In this document: positions 16,784-26,092 of the stretch, one piece after another
How positions within the stretch are numbered: the first letter of the stretch is position 1
Layout of the letters: each line of letters opens with the position of its first letter
Translations under genes and position numbers: made by a program
The notes under the pieces: generated by a model
What the model was told of the DNA's origin: nothing
What the model saw: only the letters and a program-made list of their open reading frames with translations
The model's database searches: none
Assembly (NCBI GenBank): GCA_018241265.1
Contig: JAFEEF010000049.1
Location: 1 to 64,000 of the forward strand
DNA length: 64,000 nt
Reading direction: 5' to 3'
Origin: Pseudomonadota bacterium
GTDB taxonomy: Bacteria; Pseudomonadota; Gammaproteobacteria; Burkholderiales; Burkholderiaceae_C

Positions 16784-17920
16784 ATGTCTGCTTCGATCGG
16801 CGATGTCACGCCGCAAACGATGCGCTTCGCCGCGCCGCTGCCGCTCGCGAGCGGCGCGCGGCTGGCCGACTACGCGCTGGTCTACGAAACCTACGGCACC
16901 TTGAATGCCGCGCGCAGCAACGCGGTACTGGTCTGCCACGCGCTCAACGCCAGCCATCACGTCGCCGGCACCCATGCCGGCCAGCCGAAGAGCGAGGGCT
17001 GGTGGGACAACCTGATCGGTCCGGGCAAGCCGCTCGACACCGACCGCTTCTTCGTCATCGGCGTCAACAACCCCGGCTCGTGCTTCGGCTCGACCGGGCC
17101 GATGCACGTCGATCCGGCGACCGGCCGACCCTATGGCGCGGACTTCCCGGTCGTCACCGTCGAGGACTGGGTCGACGCGCAGGCGCGGCTGCTCGATGCG
17201 CTCGGCATCGATCGACTCGCTGCGGTGATCGGCGGCAGCCTCGGCGGCATGCAGGCGCTCAGCTGGGCGATGCGTCATCCGGCGCGGCTCGCGCACTGCC
17301 TCGCGATCGCGACCGCGCCGAACCTGTCGGCGCAGAACATCGCGTTCAACGAGGTCGCGCGCCGCGCGATCACGACCGACCCGGAGTTCCACGGCGGCCA
17401 CTACTACGCGCACGCCACGGTGCCGCGCCGCGGCTTGCGCGTCGCACGCATGCTGGGCCACATCACCTACCTGTCCGACGACGCGATGGACGCCAAGTTC
17501 GGCCGCGCCTATGTCGACGGCGCGCCGGCCTACAGCACGCAGCGGATCGAGTTCGAGATCGAGAGCTACCTGCGCTACCAGGGCGACAAGTTCAGCGAGT
17601 ACTTCGACGCCAACACCTACCTGCTGATCACGCGGGCGCTCGACTACTTCGATCCGGCGCGCGCGCATGGCGGCGATCTGGCCGCCGCTTTCGCGGCCGC
17701 CACCGCGAAGTTCCAGCTCGTCAGCTTCACGACCGACTGGCGCTTCTCGCCGGCGCGGTCGCGCGAGATCGTCAAGGCGCTGGTCGATGCGAAGCGCGAC
17801 GTCAGCTATGCCGAGATCGCCGCGCCGCACGGCCACGATGCGTTCCTGCTCGACGATGCGCGCTATCACGCGTTGCTGCGGGCGCGGTTCGGGCAGATCG
17901 CCAAGGAGGTTTCGGCATGA
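16784..17920 (+). CDS. metX: Homoserine O-acyltransferase
   Basis: 378 residues, MetX family of the alpha/beta hydrolase fold. Nucleophile S152 lies in GGSLGGMQ; the acid is likely D318 (TTDWRFSP) and the base H351 (HGHDAFL). It activates homoserine with acetyl-CoA or succinyl-CoA as the first committed step of methionine synthesis; sequence inspection alone does not decide which acyl donor. The stop overlaps the metW start (ATGA), and a SAM-II riboswitch plus terminator sits upstream, so the gene should be repressed when S-adenosylmethionine is plentiful. Confidence 0.95.
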   Translation: MSASIGDVTPQTMRFAAPLPLASGARLADYALVYETYGTLNAARSNAVLVCHALNASHHVAGTHAGQPKSEGWWDNLIGPGKPLDTDRFFVIGVNNPGSCFGSTGPMHVDPATGRPYGADFPVVTVEDWVDAQARLLDALGIDRLAAVIGGSLGGMQALSWAMRHPARLAHCLAIATAPNLSAQNIAFNEVARRAITTDPEFHGGHYYAHATVPRRGLRVARMLGHITYLSDDAMDAKFGRAYVDGAPAYSTQRIEFEIESYLRYQGDKFSEYFDANTYLLITRALDYFDPARAHGGDLAAAFAAATAKFQLVSFTTDWRFSPARSREIVKALVDAKRDVSYAEIAAPHGHDAFLLDDARYHALLRARFGQIAKEVSA

Positions 17921-18504
17921 GCGATCGCCGAGACCTCGAATTGATCGCCGACCTCGTGCCGCCCGGCTCGCGCGTGCTCGACCTCGGCTGCGGCGACGGC
18001 ACGCTGCTCGCACACCTGCGCGACAGCAAGCGCTGTACCGGCTACGGCATCGAGATCGCCGATGCCAACGTGATCGCCTGCGCCGAGCGCGGCGTCGACG
18101 TGATCCAGCTCAACCTCGAAGAGGGCCTCGCGCTGTTCGAGGACCAGAGCTTCGATGTCGTGCTGCAGCTCGACACGCTGCAGCACCTGCGCAATACCGA
18201 GACGATGCTGCGCGAGACCGCGCGCGTCGGGCGCATCGGCATCGTCAGCTTCCCGAACTTCGCCTACTGGCCGAACCGCCTGCACGTGGCGGCCGGCCGC
18301 ATGCCGGTCACGCGGGTGCTGCCCTACGAGTGGTACGACACGCCGAACATCCGCGTCGGCACCTATGCCGACTTCGAGGTGCTGGCGCACAAGAACGGCC
18401 TGCGCATCCTCGATGCGTTCGGCGTGCAGCACGGCCGCGTCGTGCGGCGCTGGCCGAACCTGCTGGCGGGGGTGGCGGTGTTCAAGTTCGAGCGACTTCT
18501 CTGA
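17917..18504 (+). CDS. metW: Methionine biosynthesis protein MetW
   Basis: 195-residue class I methyltransferase-like protein with the SAM-binding motif [12 protein letters not shown] and the MetW hallmarks [11 protein letters not shown] and [20 protein letters not shown]. MetW is found next to MetX in many beta- and gammaproteobacteria and is needed for full homoserine acyltransferase activity. An AAGGAGG sequence precedes the ATG and the start overlaps the metX stop. It converges on the following lipoprotein gene. Confidence 0.95.
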   Translation: MSDRRDLELIADLVPPGSRVLDLGCGDGTLLAHLRDSKRCTGYGIEIADANVIACAERGVDVIQLNLEEGLALFEDQSFDVVLQLDTLQHLRNTETMLRETARVGRIGIVSFPNFAYWPNRLHVAAGRMPVTRVLPYEWYDTPNIRVGTYADFEVLAHKNGLRILDAFGVQHGRVVRRWPNLLAGVAVFKFERLL

Positions 18505-18525
18505 GTATCCGCAGCCTCGCGGCAA

Positions 18526-19629
18526 TCACTGTCTTGTGCATGACCAAGTTCCGAATCCGTCCGTGAAAGGTGGAGGCCCGGATTCGGACACACCGAACGT
18601 GCCTGGCAGAAGACCTGTTCCGGTCCCGTCGGGATTCCTGGCGAATTGACCAGTTAGTTGGTAGTTGGTATCTATGGAGGCGCTGTAGAGCGCGGTGATC
18701 GCACCTGTGGCCTCGACAAATTCCACGCTGTACATCTTCTCGTAGGGCGGAACGGCGCCATCGCCGAAGTATTTGCCATCCATCAGGATGAAGGGGTCGG
18801 TGAACGATATAGGGTTGAATGGGAAATCGGACAACTCCCCAGTGCCGATGCAGTTGTAGAACCCGTCCAGCGGATGAGTGGTGGGGACGACGTTGATCGT
18901 GAAATCCAGCGTCATCGTTTGATGTGTCGCCCGCACCTGATGCTCGCCTGGCGAGTGGTAGTAGCCCACCAGGCCGTACGGACTCATTCCGACCAGGTTC
19001 GCAGGGACGGCGGCCCAGGAATCATTCGGGTCGACGGGTGCGTACTCGACATCCGCGTTGACAGTCGAACCGGCGGCTGGCATCGGCTGGTTCCCGAACG
19101 CATCGACCTCGTTGACGATGATGGGGATCGGAGGCACGCGGAACGCCGGAACGTCTTGTCCGGCACCCGATACGACCTTCAAGGCAACCATGGGGCCTGG
19201 TTGCGCAAACGCGGAGAACTCCAATCGAAACTGCGGCTCGCCGTTTACATCGAGATCGCTGGTGGCGACAACTTTTTGGGTACCCGCGACGGTTCCCAAG
19301 GTCCATTGGAACGTGATCCAGCCGTCGGCCGCGGTTCGTCCTGTCGATGGCAACACCGTGCCACCGCTTCCCTCGATGCTGAAGGTGATCTCCTTGTTGC
19401 CGATAGGCGCCCCATTCTTATCCATGGCCAAGAAGCCTATGAGTGGGGCTGTTGGTGCTTTCCCTACGACCCCGACCAACTGATCTGCGCCGCCGGTTAG
19501 CCTCGTTGAGGCGATGAGCGTTGTGTTGGGTGGAGGAGGCGGCGGCGGGGTAACGTCGCCTCCACCACTATCGCTCCCGCCACAGGCGTTGAGGAATGCA
19601 ATAGCCAAGATCATGATTGTCTTGCGCAT
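18526..19629 (-). CDS. Uncharacterised lipoprotein with Ig-like domain
   Basis: 367 residues from ATG 19629. The lipobox LNAC puts lipidated C16 at the N-terminus, followed by a G/S/D-rich linker and seven prolines, typical of surface-exposed lipoproteins. Residues ~45-150 resemble a bacterial Ig-like fold (NKEITFSIEGSGGTVLPSTG; TAADGWITFQWTLG). The C-terminal third ends in GFGTWSC and may form a separate beta domain. The DNA is clearly less GC-rich than metW beside it, which suggests acquisition from elsewhere. No function is recognised. Confidence 0.75.
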   Translation of the reverse strand: MRKTIMILAIAFLNACGGSDSGGGDVTPPPPPPPNTTLIASTRLTGGADQLVGVVGKAPTAPLIGFLAMDKNGAPIGNKEITFSIEGSGGTVLPSTGRTAADGWITFQWTLGTVAGTQKVVATSDLDVNGEPQFRLEFSAFAQPGPMVALKVVSGAGQDVPAFRVPPIPIIVNEVDAFGNQPMPAAGSTVNADVEYAPVDPNDSWAAVPANLVGMSPYGLVGYYHSPGEHQVRATHQTMTLDFTINVVPTTHPLDGFYNCIGTGELSDFPFNPISFTDPFILMDGKYFGDGAVPPYEKMYSVEFVEATGAITALYSASIDTNYQLTGQFARNPDGTGTGLLPGTFGVSESGPPPFTDGFGTWSCTRQ

Positions 19630-19888
19630 CAGGAAATTCCTTGGTCTGGGGGTGACTATGCATCTGTGGGGGAGCATATCAGGGGCAACGGAATCAAGCT
19701 GTTGCGCGCGCTGATTCGCAGCGTGACGGCGGTACCCGGCGACGGTGGTCGTTGACCTAGCGCTACGCGCTGGCGCGCATGGCCACCGGCCGCTCCCGGA
19801 GTCGCGGGCGCGGTTATCGCTGCGTGGCGCAACGCCTGCGGCAAGGCGTTGCTAGCCTCGTCCGTTCCCGCTCCCCCTCCGATCCGAC

Positions 19889-21145
19889 ATGAACGACGAC
19901 AACAAGCCCTGGACCAGCGTCCAGAAGAAGACCGTCGCGGCGGCCTTTCTCGGCTGGGCGCTCGACGCCTTCGACTTCTTCCTGATGGTCTTCGTGCTGA
20001 AGGACATCGCGCAGGAGTTCCATTCGAGCATCACCGAGGTCTCGATCGCGATCACGCTGACCTTGGCGGCACGGCCGGTCGGCGCGTTCGTCTTCGGCCG
20101 CATTGCCGACCGCTACGGACGCCGGCCGGCGTTGATGATCGACATCGCGCTGTTCGCGGTCCTCGACGTCGCGACCGCCTTCGCGCCCAACCTCGCCGTG
20201 CTGCTCGTGCTGCGCGCCTTGTTCGGCATCGCGATGGGCGGCGAATGGGGCGTCGGTGCGGCGCTCGCGTTCGAGACCATACCGGCGCGTTCGCGCGGTC
20301 TCGTCTCGGGGCTGCTGCAGGCCGGCTATCCGACCGGCTACCTGCTGGCCGCGCTGACCTTCGGCACCGCCTACGCATACATCGGCTGGCGCGGCATGTT
20401 CATCGTCGGGGCGCTGCCGGCGCTCCTGGTCTGGTACATCCGCAGCCATGTCGGCGAGTCGCCGGCCTGGCAGCAGACGAGCCGGACGCGCGCCGCCGGC
20501 CCGGGCTTCGTGCAGACGCTCACGGCGCACTGGAAGCTCGCGCTCTACGCGATCGTGCTGATGACCGCGTTCAACTTCTTCAGCCACGGCACGCAGGATC
20601 TGTATCCGACTTTCCTGCGCGAGCAGCACCACTTCGACGTGCACACCGTCAGCCTCATCACGATCACGTTGAACGTCGGCGCGATCGTCGGCGGGCTGAT
20701 GTTCGGCGCGCTGTCCGAGCGCATCGGCCGGCGTCGCGCCATCGCGATCGCCGCGCTGATCGCGTTGCCGGTGCTGCCGCTGTGGGCCTATTCGACGACG
20801 CCGCTGTGGCTCGCGGCCGGCGCCTTCCTGATGCAGATCTCGGTGCAGGGCGCGTGGGGCGTGATCCCGGCGCACCTGAACGAGATGGCGCCGGCGACGA
20901 TACGTGCCACCTTCCCCGGCCTCGTCTACCAGCTCGGCAACCTGCTCGCGTCGGGCAACGCGACGATCCAGTCGGCGATCGCGCATGGGCGCGGCGGCGA
21001 CTACGCCTATGCGTTGGCGATCGTCGCGGCCATCGTCGCGGTCGTGATCGCGGTGCTGATCCTCACCGGCTCGGAATGGCGCGGCGTGGACATGGCCGCG
21101 GTACAGGACGGGGCGCGAACCCCGCGCCCGGCGGCGGCGTCGTAG
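19889..21145 (+). CDS. MFS transporter, organic-acid/aromatic-acid:H+ symporter type
   Basis: 418 residues with twelve predicted membrane helices and the MFS loop 2-3 motif GRIADRYGRR (near residue 70). Similarity is to the sialate/lactate/shikimate carrier branch (LGWALDAFDFFLMVFVL at helix 1; GIAMGGEWGVGAAL at helix 4). It most likely imports a monocarboxylate with protons. It ends 139 bases inside the convergent QueA-like gene. Confidence 0.88.
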   Translation: MNDDNKPWTSVQKKTVAAAFLGWALDAFDFFLMVFVLKDIAQEFHSSITEVSIAITLTLAARPVGAFVFGRIADRYGRRPALMIDIALFAVLDVATAFAPNLAVLLVLRALFGIAMGGEWGVGAALAFETIPARSRGLVSGLLQAGYPTGYLLAALTFGTAYAYIGWRGMFIVGALPALLVWYIRSHVGESPAWQQTSRTRAAGPGFVQTLTAHWKLALYAIVLMTAFNFFSHGTQDLYPTFLREQHHFDVHTVSLITITLNVGAIVGGLMFGALSERIGRRRAIAIAALIALPVLPLWAYSTTPLWLAAGAFLMQISVQGAWGVIPAHLNEMAPATIRATFPGLVYQLGNLLASGNATIQSAIAHGRGGDYAYALAIVAAIVAVVIAVLILTGSEWRGVDMAAVQDGARTPRPAAAS

Positions 21146-22176
21146 CGTCGCTCGATCAGCACCGAGTCGCCGAACTCGTGCGTGCGGTAGCCGTGCGCCT
21201 CGAGCACGCGGTCGGCGCGGGCCAGCACCGCGTCGCTCGCGAACGCGCGCAGCAGGTCGCGGTGGCTGGTGCCGGGCTCGTGCGTGCCGCTGATGATCGC
21301 GTCGACGATGCGCAGCCGCGTGTCGGCGCCGAGGCGCTGCGTCGCGACGCCGTGGCCGGCGCGCAACGCGCCGGCAGGGCCGGCCGCCGCCTCGAGCGCG
21401 CGCGTCACCGTCGTGCCGAGTCCGATCACGCGGCCGCCGTGCGCGTGCGTCTCGGCGATCGCCGCCACGGTCGTCGCCGGCAGCTCGTAGGCCTCTGACA
21501 GCGGCAGCCGCGCATCGAGCGCCGGATCGCCGGTCGACGAGATGCCGGCCGCATGCGTCAAGGTCGCAAAGCCGATGCCGCGCTCGCGCAGCCGGTGCAA
21601 GAGCTGCCAGTCGAGCACGAAGCCGGCCGACGGCGGCTCGAACGCGACCGGCCGCGCGGCGACGCGCGTCCACACGTCCCACAGCGCGAGCCGTTCGGCG
21701 ACGTGCGCATACTGGATCGGCCGGCCATGCGACGCGATGCCGGCCCAGACCGCGTCGGCGCTGTCTTCGAAGGCCAATACGACGAAGCGCGGATGGCCGA
21801 GCAGCGCAGTGATGCGGGCCGTGAGCGGGCCGAGGGAGAGCCGGTCGCCGGGTGCGAGCGCCGGGGGTGACGCGCGGTCCTCGGTGCGCGTGCGGTGGTC
21901 GCCGGTGCCGAAGACGAGCGCCGTGAAGGCATGCACGTCATCGGCCGCCAGCGAGCCGCGGCCGGCCAGGCGCACTTCGATCGCCGCACCGGTCGGCGCG
22001 TGGGTACCGGCGAGGCTCGCCGGCAAGGTCGCCGCATCGTTGGCGACGAGCAGGTCGCGCGGTCGCAGGAAGTCGGCGAGCTGGCGGCGCTCGGCATGCA
22101 CGATGCCGCCGCACGTGTCGACGACCAGCAGCTTGGCGTCGCGCGGACGCTGGACCGGATGAGGGGCGGCCTTCAT
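21007..22176 (-). CDS. QueA-like protein (tRNA ribosyltransferase-isomerase family), divergent
   Basis: 389 residues of the QueA fold. Recognisable counterparts are FEPPSAGFVLD for canonical AAPTAGLHF, THAAGISS for TLHVGxGTF, GLGTTVTRALE for GTTVxRxLE and ISGTHEPGTSHRDLLRAF for the FHLPxSTLLMLVxAF region. Canonical QueA transfers the ribosyl group of SAM to preQ1 in tRNA. Here the central active-site motif has lost its LHF end, so the protein may have another SAM-dependent role. Its last ~40 codons are antisense to the MFS gene. The start overlaps the stop of the SDR gene upstream. Confidence 0.75.
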   Translation of the reverse strand: MKAAPHPVQRPRDAKLLVVDTCGGIVHAERRQLADFLRPRDLLVANDAATLPASLAGTHAPTGAAIEVRLAGRGSLAADDVHAFTALVFGTGDHRTRTEDRASPPALAPGDRLSLGPLTARITALLGHPRFVVLAFEDSADAVWAGIASHGRPIQYAHVAERLALWDVWTRVAARPVAFEPPSAGFVLDWQLLHRLRERGIGFATLTHAAGISSTGDPALDARLPLSEAYELPATTVAAIAETHAHGGRVIGLGTTVTRALEAAAGPAGALRAGHGVATQRLGADTRLRIVDAIISGTHEPGTSHRDLLRAFASDAVLARADRVLEAHGYRTHEFGDSVLIERRYDAAAGRGVRAPSCTAAMSTPRHSEPVRISTAITTATMAATIANA

Positions 22177-22910
22177 GCGACGGCTCCCGTTGCGACCAGC
22201 GCGCTTGCGATCGCGGCGATGACATCGCGCGCCGCGTCGCGTGGTCGCTTCAGCGCTGCCGGATCGGCATCCGGCAGCGCGAGCGCATGCAGCGGCGTGT
22301 CCATGTCGCCCGGATCGATGGAGAGCATCCGCACGCCGTGCTCGGCGAGCTCTTCATTCCAGATGCGCGACAGGTGCACGAGCGCGGCCTTGCTCGCGCC
22401 GTAGGCACCCCAGCCGGCATAGGGCGTCGTCGCCGCGTCGCTGCCGATGTTGACGACGACGCTCGCGCGGCCATGCGGCGCGCCGTCGCGGGCTGCGGCC
22501 GTCAGCGCACCGAGCAGTGCCTTGGTCAGGCGGAACGGCCCGACGAGGTTGGTCGCGAGCGCCGCCTCGAAGTCCTCGCATTCGGTGTCGGCAAGCAGCG
22601 CGAGCGGGACCGGCCCGAGGCTGGATGCGTTGTTGACGAGCACGTCGAGGCCGCCGAGCAGCGCGTTGATCTGCAGCGCGATGCGGTGCGTCTGCGCCTT
22701 GTCGGCGATGTCGCCGACGATGCCGTGCGTGCCTGGAAGGGAACGGGCGAGCGCATCGACGCGAGGGGCATCCCGCGCGACGAACGCGACGTGCGCGCCC
22801 TGCGCATGCAATTGCTCGACGAGCGCGCGACCGAGGCCCGACGTGCCGCCGGTGATGGCGACACGCAGGCCGGCGAACGGCGACGTGGAAGGAGTGAGCG
22901 CATTCATCAT
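22173..22910 (-). CDS. Short-chain dehydrogenase/reductase
   Basis: 245 residues, classical SDR: cofactor motif TGGTSGLG near residue 21, NNAS, catalytic serine in NIGSDAA, and YGASK (Tyr and Lys). NADP(H) or NAD(H) oxidoreductase of unknown substrate. Starts at ATG 22910 (an adjacent ATG at 22907 is possible). The stop overlaps the start of the QueA-like gene, suggesting a two-gene operon divergent from the XRE-cupin regulator, which may control it. Confidence 0.9.
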   Translation of the reverse strand: MMNALTPSTSPFAGLRVAITGGTSGLGRALVEQLHAQGAHVAFVARDAPRVDALARSLPGTHGIVGDIADKAQTHRIALQINALLGGLDVLVNNASSLGPVPLALLADTECEDFEAALATNLVGPFRLTKALLGALTAAARDGAPHGRASVVVNIGSDAATTPYAGWGAYGASKAALVHLSRIWNEELAEHGVRMLSIDPGDMDTPLHALALPDADPAALKRPRDAARDVIAAIASALVATGAVA

Positions 22911-23061
22911 CGTGGATCTCCGGTGTGGTGGCCCGCAGAGGCCATGGCTGCACGATAGGGATGCCGACGCGTGGCCCCAAGCCGGATGTCCGTCGGATCG
23001 GCAAGCCGATGCGGCGGCCGACAACGGCGGCCGTTTCGACCTCCGGCGCACAATCGTTCCG

Positions 23062-23640
23062 ATGAACGACAAGGCCGCCGACGCCAAGACCGCGCAGCAC
23101 CTCGCGCGCAACCTCGCGAGCCTGCGTCACGTGCGCGCGCTGACGCAGGACGCGCTCGCGAAGGCGGCGGCGGTGCCGCGCTCGACGATCGCGACCCTGG
23201 AGTCGGGAGCCGGCAATCCATCGCTTGCGGTGCTCGTGAAGGTCGCCGCGGCGCTCGGCGTTCCGATCGACGAACTGCTCGCCTCGCCGCGCGCGCTGGT
23301 GCGGCGCTGGGTCGCGGCCGATGTCGCGTCGCGCACCAAGGGCCGCGGCGTGACGATCCGCCCGCTGGTGCCCGAGCCGGTGCCCGACGAGATGATGGAG
23401 GTGATGGACTTCGCGCCCGGCGCCGTGATGGCCGGCACCCCGCACCTGCCCGGCACGCGCGAGTTCTTCACCTGCCTCGAAGGCGCCGTGAACCTGATGG
23501 TGGCCGGCGAGCGCTATGCGCTGGGCGAGGGTGACGTGCTGGCGTTTCCCGGCAACCTCGCGCATTCGTACCAGAACGCCGATGCACTCGCGCCGGCGCG
23601 TGGCGTGTCGGTGGTGGTGCTGGCGAAGGCGGGGGTGTGA
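23062..23640 (+). CDS. XRE-family regulator with C-terminal cupin domain
   Basis: 192 residues. Residues ~12-70 are a Cro/CI-type helix-turn-helix (LTQDALAKAAAVPRSTIATL). Residues ~110-185 are a small cupin barrel (PGTREFFTCLEGAVNLMVAG; EGDVLAFPGNLAHSY). Regulators of this build sense small molecules through the cupin and often control oxidoreductases or transporters. It is divergent from the SDR/QueA-like operon, its probable target; 151 bases lie between the starts. Confidence 0.9.
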   Translation: MNDKAADAKTAQHLARNLASLRHVRALTQDALAKAAAVPRSTIATLESGAGNPSLAVLVKVAAALGVPIDELLASPRALVRRWVAADVASRTKGRGVTIRPLVPEPVPDEMMEVMDFAPGAVMAGTPHLPGTREFFTCLEGAVNLMVAGERYALGEGDVLAFPGNLAHSYQNADALAPARGVSVVVLAKAGV

Positions 23641-23693
23641 TCTTCGCGAGGCCCTCGGCGGGGTCGGCGGCACAGGCGGGCCGCCCCATTGTT

Positions 23694-23731
23694 CTCGTTC
23701 TATACAAATCGGCTCGAATGTATAGAATGAG
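23694..23731. promoter_or_regulatory. Inverted-repeat operator of the XRE/AbiEii-type pair
   Basis: CTCGTTCTATACA (23694-23706) is repeated in inverted orientation as TGTATAGAATGAG (23719-23731), 12 of 13 positions, with a 12-base spacer. The block is AT-rich in a GC-rich surrounding and ends eight bases before the preferred start of the XRE gene, so binding there would block its transcription. It is a strong candidate for autoregulation by the XRE protein. Confidence 0.7.
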
Positions 23732-23738
23732 AAGCGAA

Positions 23739-24218
23739 ATGCCAGCCAAATCACCTCCCGTCGGCGACGCTCTGAGCGCCCGGCTCAGGACGCTCGGCGA
23801 GCGCGTCCGTGCCTGTCGCGAAAGCCAGAAGGTCAGCGCGACGGTGGCGGCAGAGGCCGCGGGCATGTCGCGAGTGACTCTGCACCGGATCGAGCGCGGC
23901 GAGCCTTCGGTGACCATGGGAGCCTACTTGAGCGCCATCGACGCGGTGGGGTTGCAATTGGAGCTCCGCGATCCGCAGGCGCGCGCGGTCGCCGCCGATG
24001 TTGCGCGCCTGCCGGAGCGGATCCGGCTGGCGGACTTTCCCCAGCTCAGGCGCCTGGCCTGGCAACTGCACGGCGTGGACGAAGTCACGCCGGCAGACGC
24101 GTTGAGCCTGTACGAACGCAATTGGAGGCACATCGACCGGCCGGCGTTGGAGCCGGCCGAGCGTGCGCTGCTGCAGGCGCTGGTGGATCAACTGAGCGGC
24201 GGGCGCCTGCTTGTTTGA
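23739..24218 (+). CDS. XRE-type HTH protein, probable antitoxin
   Basis: 159 residues from ATG 23739. Two in-frame upstream ATGs (23718, 23727) fall inside the operator palindrome and are less likely. Residues ~18-75 are a helix-turn-helix (RVRACRESQKVSATVAAEAA, GMSRVTLHRIERGE). The C-terminal 80 residues are helical with no named domain. The stop is overlapped by the start of an AbiEii-type nucleotidyltransferase, and a palindromic operator lies directly upstream. This is the arrangement of an autoregulated toxin-antitoxin pair; antitoxin identity is inferred from context. Confidence 0.8.
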   Translation: MPAKSPPVGDALSARLRTLGERVRACRESQKVSATVAAEAAGMSRVTLHRIERGEPSVTMGAYLSAIDAVGLQLELRDPQARAVAADVARLPERIRLADFPQLRRLAWQLHGVDEVTPADALSLYERNWRHIDRPALEPAERALLQALVDQLSGGRLLV

Positions 24219-24906
24219 GCGACCGCATCATCGTCGCATTGCGGCGGTCCTGGAGGCGCTCGACGCGCAAGTGCTGGCGGCGAACGCCTGCCTCCTCGGT
24301 GGCGGTACCGCCATGGCGATGCGCCATGGCGAATATCGCGAGTCGATCGACATCGACTTCCTCGTCTCCGAAGTCGACGGCTATCGCCAGTTGCGCCAGC
24401 GGCTGACCGGCCCGGATGGCATGCGGGCCGTCACCCGCAGCGGCCAGGCGCTGCGCCAGTCCCGCGAGGTGCGCGCAGACCAGTACGGCATCCGCACCCT
24501 GCTGCAGGTCGACGGCGTCGACGTCAAGTTCGAGATCGTGCTCGAGGGCCGTATCGAGCTCGAAGCCCCCGGTCCGGACGATCGCCGGTGCGGCGTGGCC
24601 ACGCTGACGCCGCTGGACATGGCGACGAGCAAGCTGCTGGCCAATTCCGACCGCTGGCGCGACGATGCGGTGATGAGCCGCGACCTCATCGATCTGGCGA
24701 TGATGGCGCTGCCGAAGGTTCTGATGAAACAGGCCATGGCCAAGGCCCGGGGCGCTTACGGCGACAGCGTCGCCGCCGACTTGGTCAGTGCCGTCGAAAA
24801 TCTCCGTGCGCGGCCCCATCGGCTGGACCAGTGCATGCAGGCGATGGCGATGACCACGGTGTCCAAGGCGGCGCTATGGGCACGTATCAAGCGTCTGGTG
24901 CCCTGA
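24211..24906 (+). CDS. AbiEii/AbiGii-type nucleotidyltransferase, probable toxin
   Basis: 231 residues. The nucleotidyltransferase fold is marked by LGGGTAMAM (residues 29-37) and the metal-binding SIDIDF (S46, D48, D50), then a third acidic strand in VKFEIV. The AbiEii / MenA-type family transfers nucleotides, in some members to tRNA ends, and acts as a toxin in abortive infection. It begins at TTG 24211, overlapping the stop of the XRE gene by eight bases, so it depends on translational coupling. Whether it is toxic here is not shown. Confidence 0.8.
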   Translation: MFERPHHRRIAAVLEALDAQVLAANACLLGGGTAMAMRHGEYRESIDIDFLVSEVDGYRQLRQRLTGPDGMRAVTRSGQALRQSREVRADQYGIRTLLQVDGVDVKFEIVLEGRIELEAPGPDDRRCGVATLTPLDMATSKLLANSDRWRDDAVMSRDLIDLAMMALPKVLMKQAMAKARGAYGDSVAADLVSAVENLRARPHRLDQCMQAMAMTTVSKAALWARIKRLVP

Positions 24907-24931
24907 AGCGAGTCGCCCAGGCCGCACCACC

Positions 24932-25276
24932 TCAACCCATCCGCGCCGCGCCGCCCTGGATCACCTCCAGCACCTGGCGCGCCTGCGGTTGCGTCCGCGC
25001 GGCCCACTCGTCGAAGCGGGCACGCGCCTGGTCGCCGTAGCGGCGATACACCCAGCGGCCGGCCCAGGCGAGCAGCAGCAGGGTCAGCAGGGTGCGGGCG
25101 GCGCGTGCGAACGACACGACGACCGCGATGCCCATGCCGAGCGCCACCCACTTGAACCACCACTGGCCGTGGTAGGTCATCGCGTTGATCATCCAGCACA
25201 GGCCGACGACGAAGATCGCCTTGAACGGCATGAAGATCGCGTCGGTGAGGTTCGTGATCGGGCGGAACAGCTTCAT
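24932..25276 (-). CDS. Small membrane protein of unknown function
   Basis: 114 residues, start ATG 25276. Two hydrophobic segments (IFVVGLCWMINAM at ~19-31; WVALGMGIAVVVSF and TLLTLLLLAWAGRWVYRR at ~43-78) precede a charged cytoplasmic tail (DQARARFDEWAARTQ). I recognise no family. It stands alone between the toxin-antitoxin pair and the tetR gene, and its start has a weak GGAG. Confidence 0.6.
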   Translation of the reverse strand: MKLFRPITNLTDAIFMPFKAIFVVGLCWMINAMTYHGQWWFKWVALGMGIAVVVSFARAARTLLTLLLLAWAGRWVYRRYGDQARARFDEWAARTQPQARQVLEVIQGGAARMG

Positions 25277-25407
25277 CGCAGGGCTCCGTGAGAGAGTGAT
25301 ACCGTGGCTGCACGATAGGCGCCCGGCCCGCCGGGCGCCTGCCGCGTGCGACGAACTGCGCGGCGGCGGCGCGAAACGTCGCCGGGCCGTGATGAACGGA
25401 TGCCGGT

Positions 25408-26037
25408 TCAGCGGGCCGGCGCGGTAGGCTCGAGGCCCGCGAGGTAGGCGTCGAGCACCTGCCGTCCGACCTTCAGCAGGTCGAAGGCCTGCGGGTCGAG
25501 CATCCAGTTCTGGATCAGCCCGTCGATCAGCGCATGCAGCCCGAGCGCCGCGCTGCGCGCCGGCAGACGCCGCGTCGCCAGGCCGCGGCGGCGCGCACGT
25601 CGCATGCCGCGCTCGACGTGCGCCAGGCATTCGTTGCGCACCGCCAGGTGCCGGTCGCGCACCGCGGTCAGCTCGCCCACGTACTCGACCTTGTGGGTCG
25701 CGATCTCGAACACGCGGCGCGTCTGCGGGTCGCCTGCGGTCTTGCGCAGCGCGTCCATGAAGCGCTCGCGCATGTAGACGAGCGGATCGGCGAGGTCCGG
25801 ATCGTCGCTGCGATGCACGCCTTCCTCCAGCGGCAAGGTCACGCGCTTCATCATCGCGTTGAACAGGTCGGCCTTGTCCTTGAAGTGCCAGTAGATCGCG
25901 CCGCGCGTCACGCCGGCGGCCTGCGCGATCTCGTGCAGCGACGTGCGCGCGACGCCTTCGCGCTCGAACAGCAGCTCGGCGGTATCGAGAATGCGCGTGC
26001 GCGTGGCCTCGGCTTCGAGCTTGGTGCGGCGGACCAT
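25408..26037 (-). CDS. TetR/AcrR-family repressor of the adjacent efflux operon
   Basis: 209 residues. Residues 8-58 are the TetR helix-turn-helix (ILDTAELLFEREGVARTSLH then AAGVTRGAIYWHFKDK), with the AcrR/TtgR-type sequence; the rest is the helical ligand-binding domain. It is divergent from the RND operon at 26195, and an inverted repeat similar to known AcrR operators lies in the gap. It should repress the pump until a drug or hydrophobic ligand binds. Confidence 0.93.
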   Translation of the reverse strand: MVRRTKLEAEATRTRILDTAELLFEREGVARTSLHEIAQAAGVTRGAIYWHFKDKADLFNAMMKRVTLPLEEGVHRSDDPDLADPLVYMRERFMDALRKTAGDPQTRRVFEIATHKVEYVGELTAVRDRHLAVRNECLAHVERGMRRARRRGLATRRLPARSAALGLHALIDGLIQNWMLDPQAFDLLKVGRQVLDAYLAGLEPTAPAR

Positions 26038-26072
26038 GGGGAGGCGGGGAACGGGGATCGCGGAGGGGTTTT

Positions 26073-26092
26073 TACATTCAGTCGCGTATGTA
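26073..26092. promoter_or_regulatory. Probable TetR/AcrR operator
   Basis: TACATTCAGTCGCGTATGTA carries TACATWC half-sites in inverted orientation, like the TACATACATT...AATGTATGTA operators bound by AcrR-type repressors. It lies between the tetR start and the pump operon. Confidence 0.6.
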
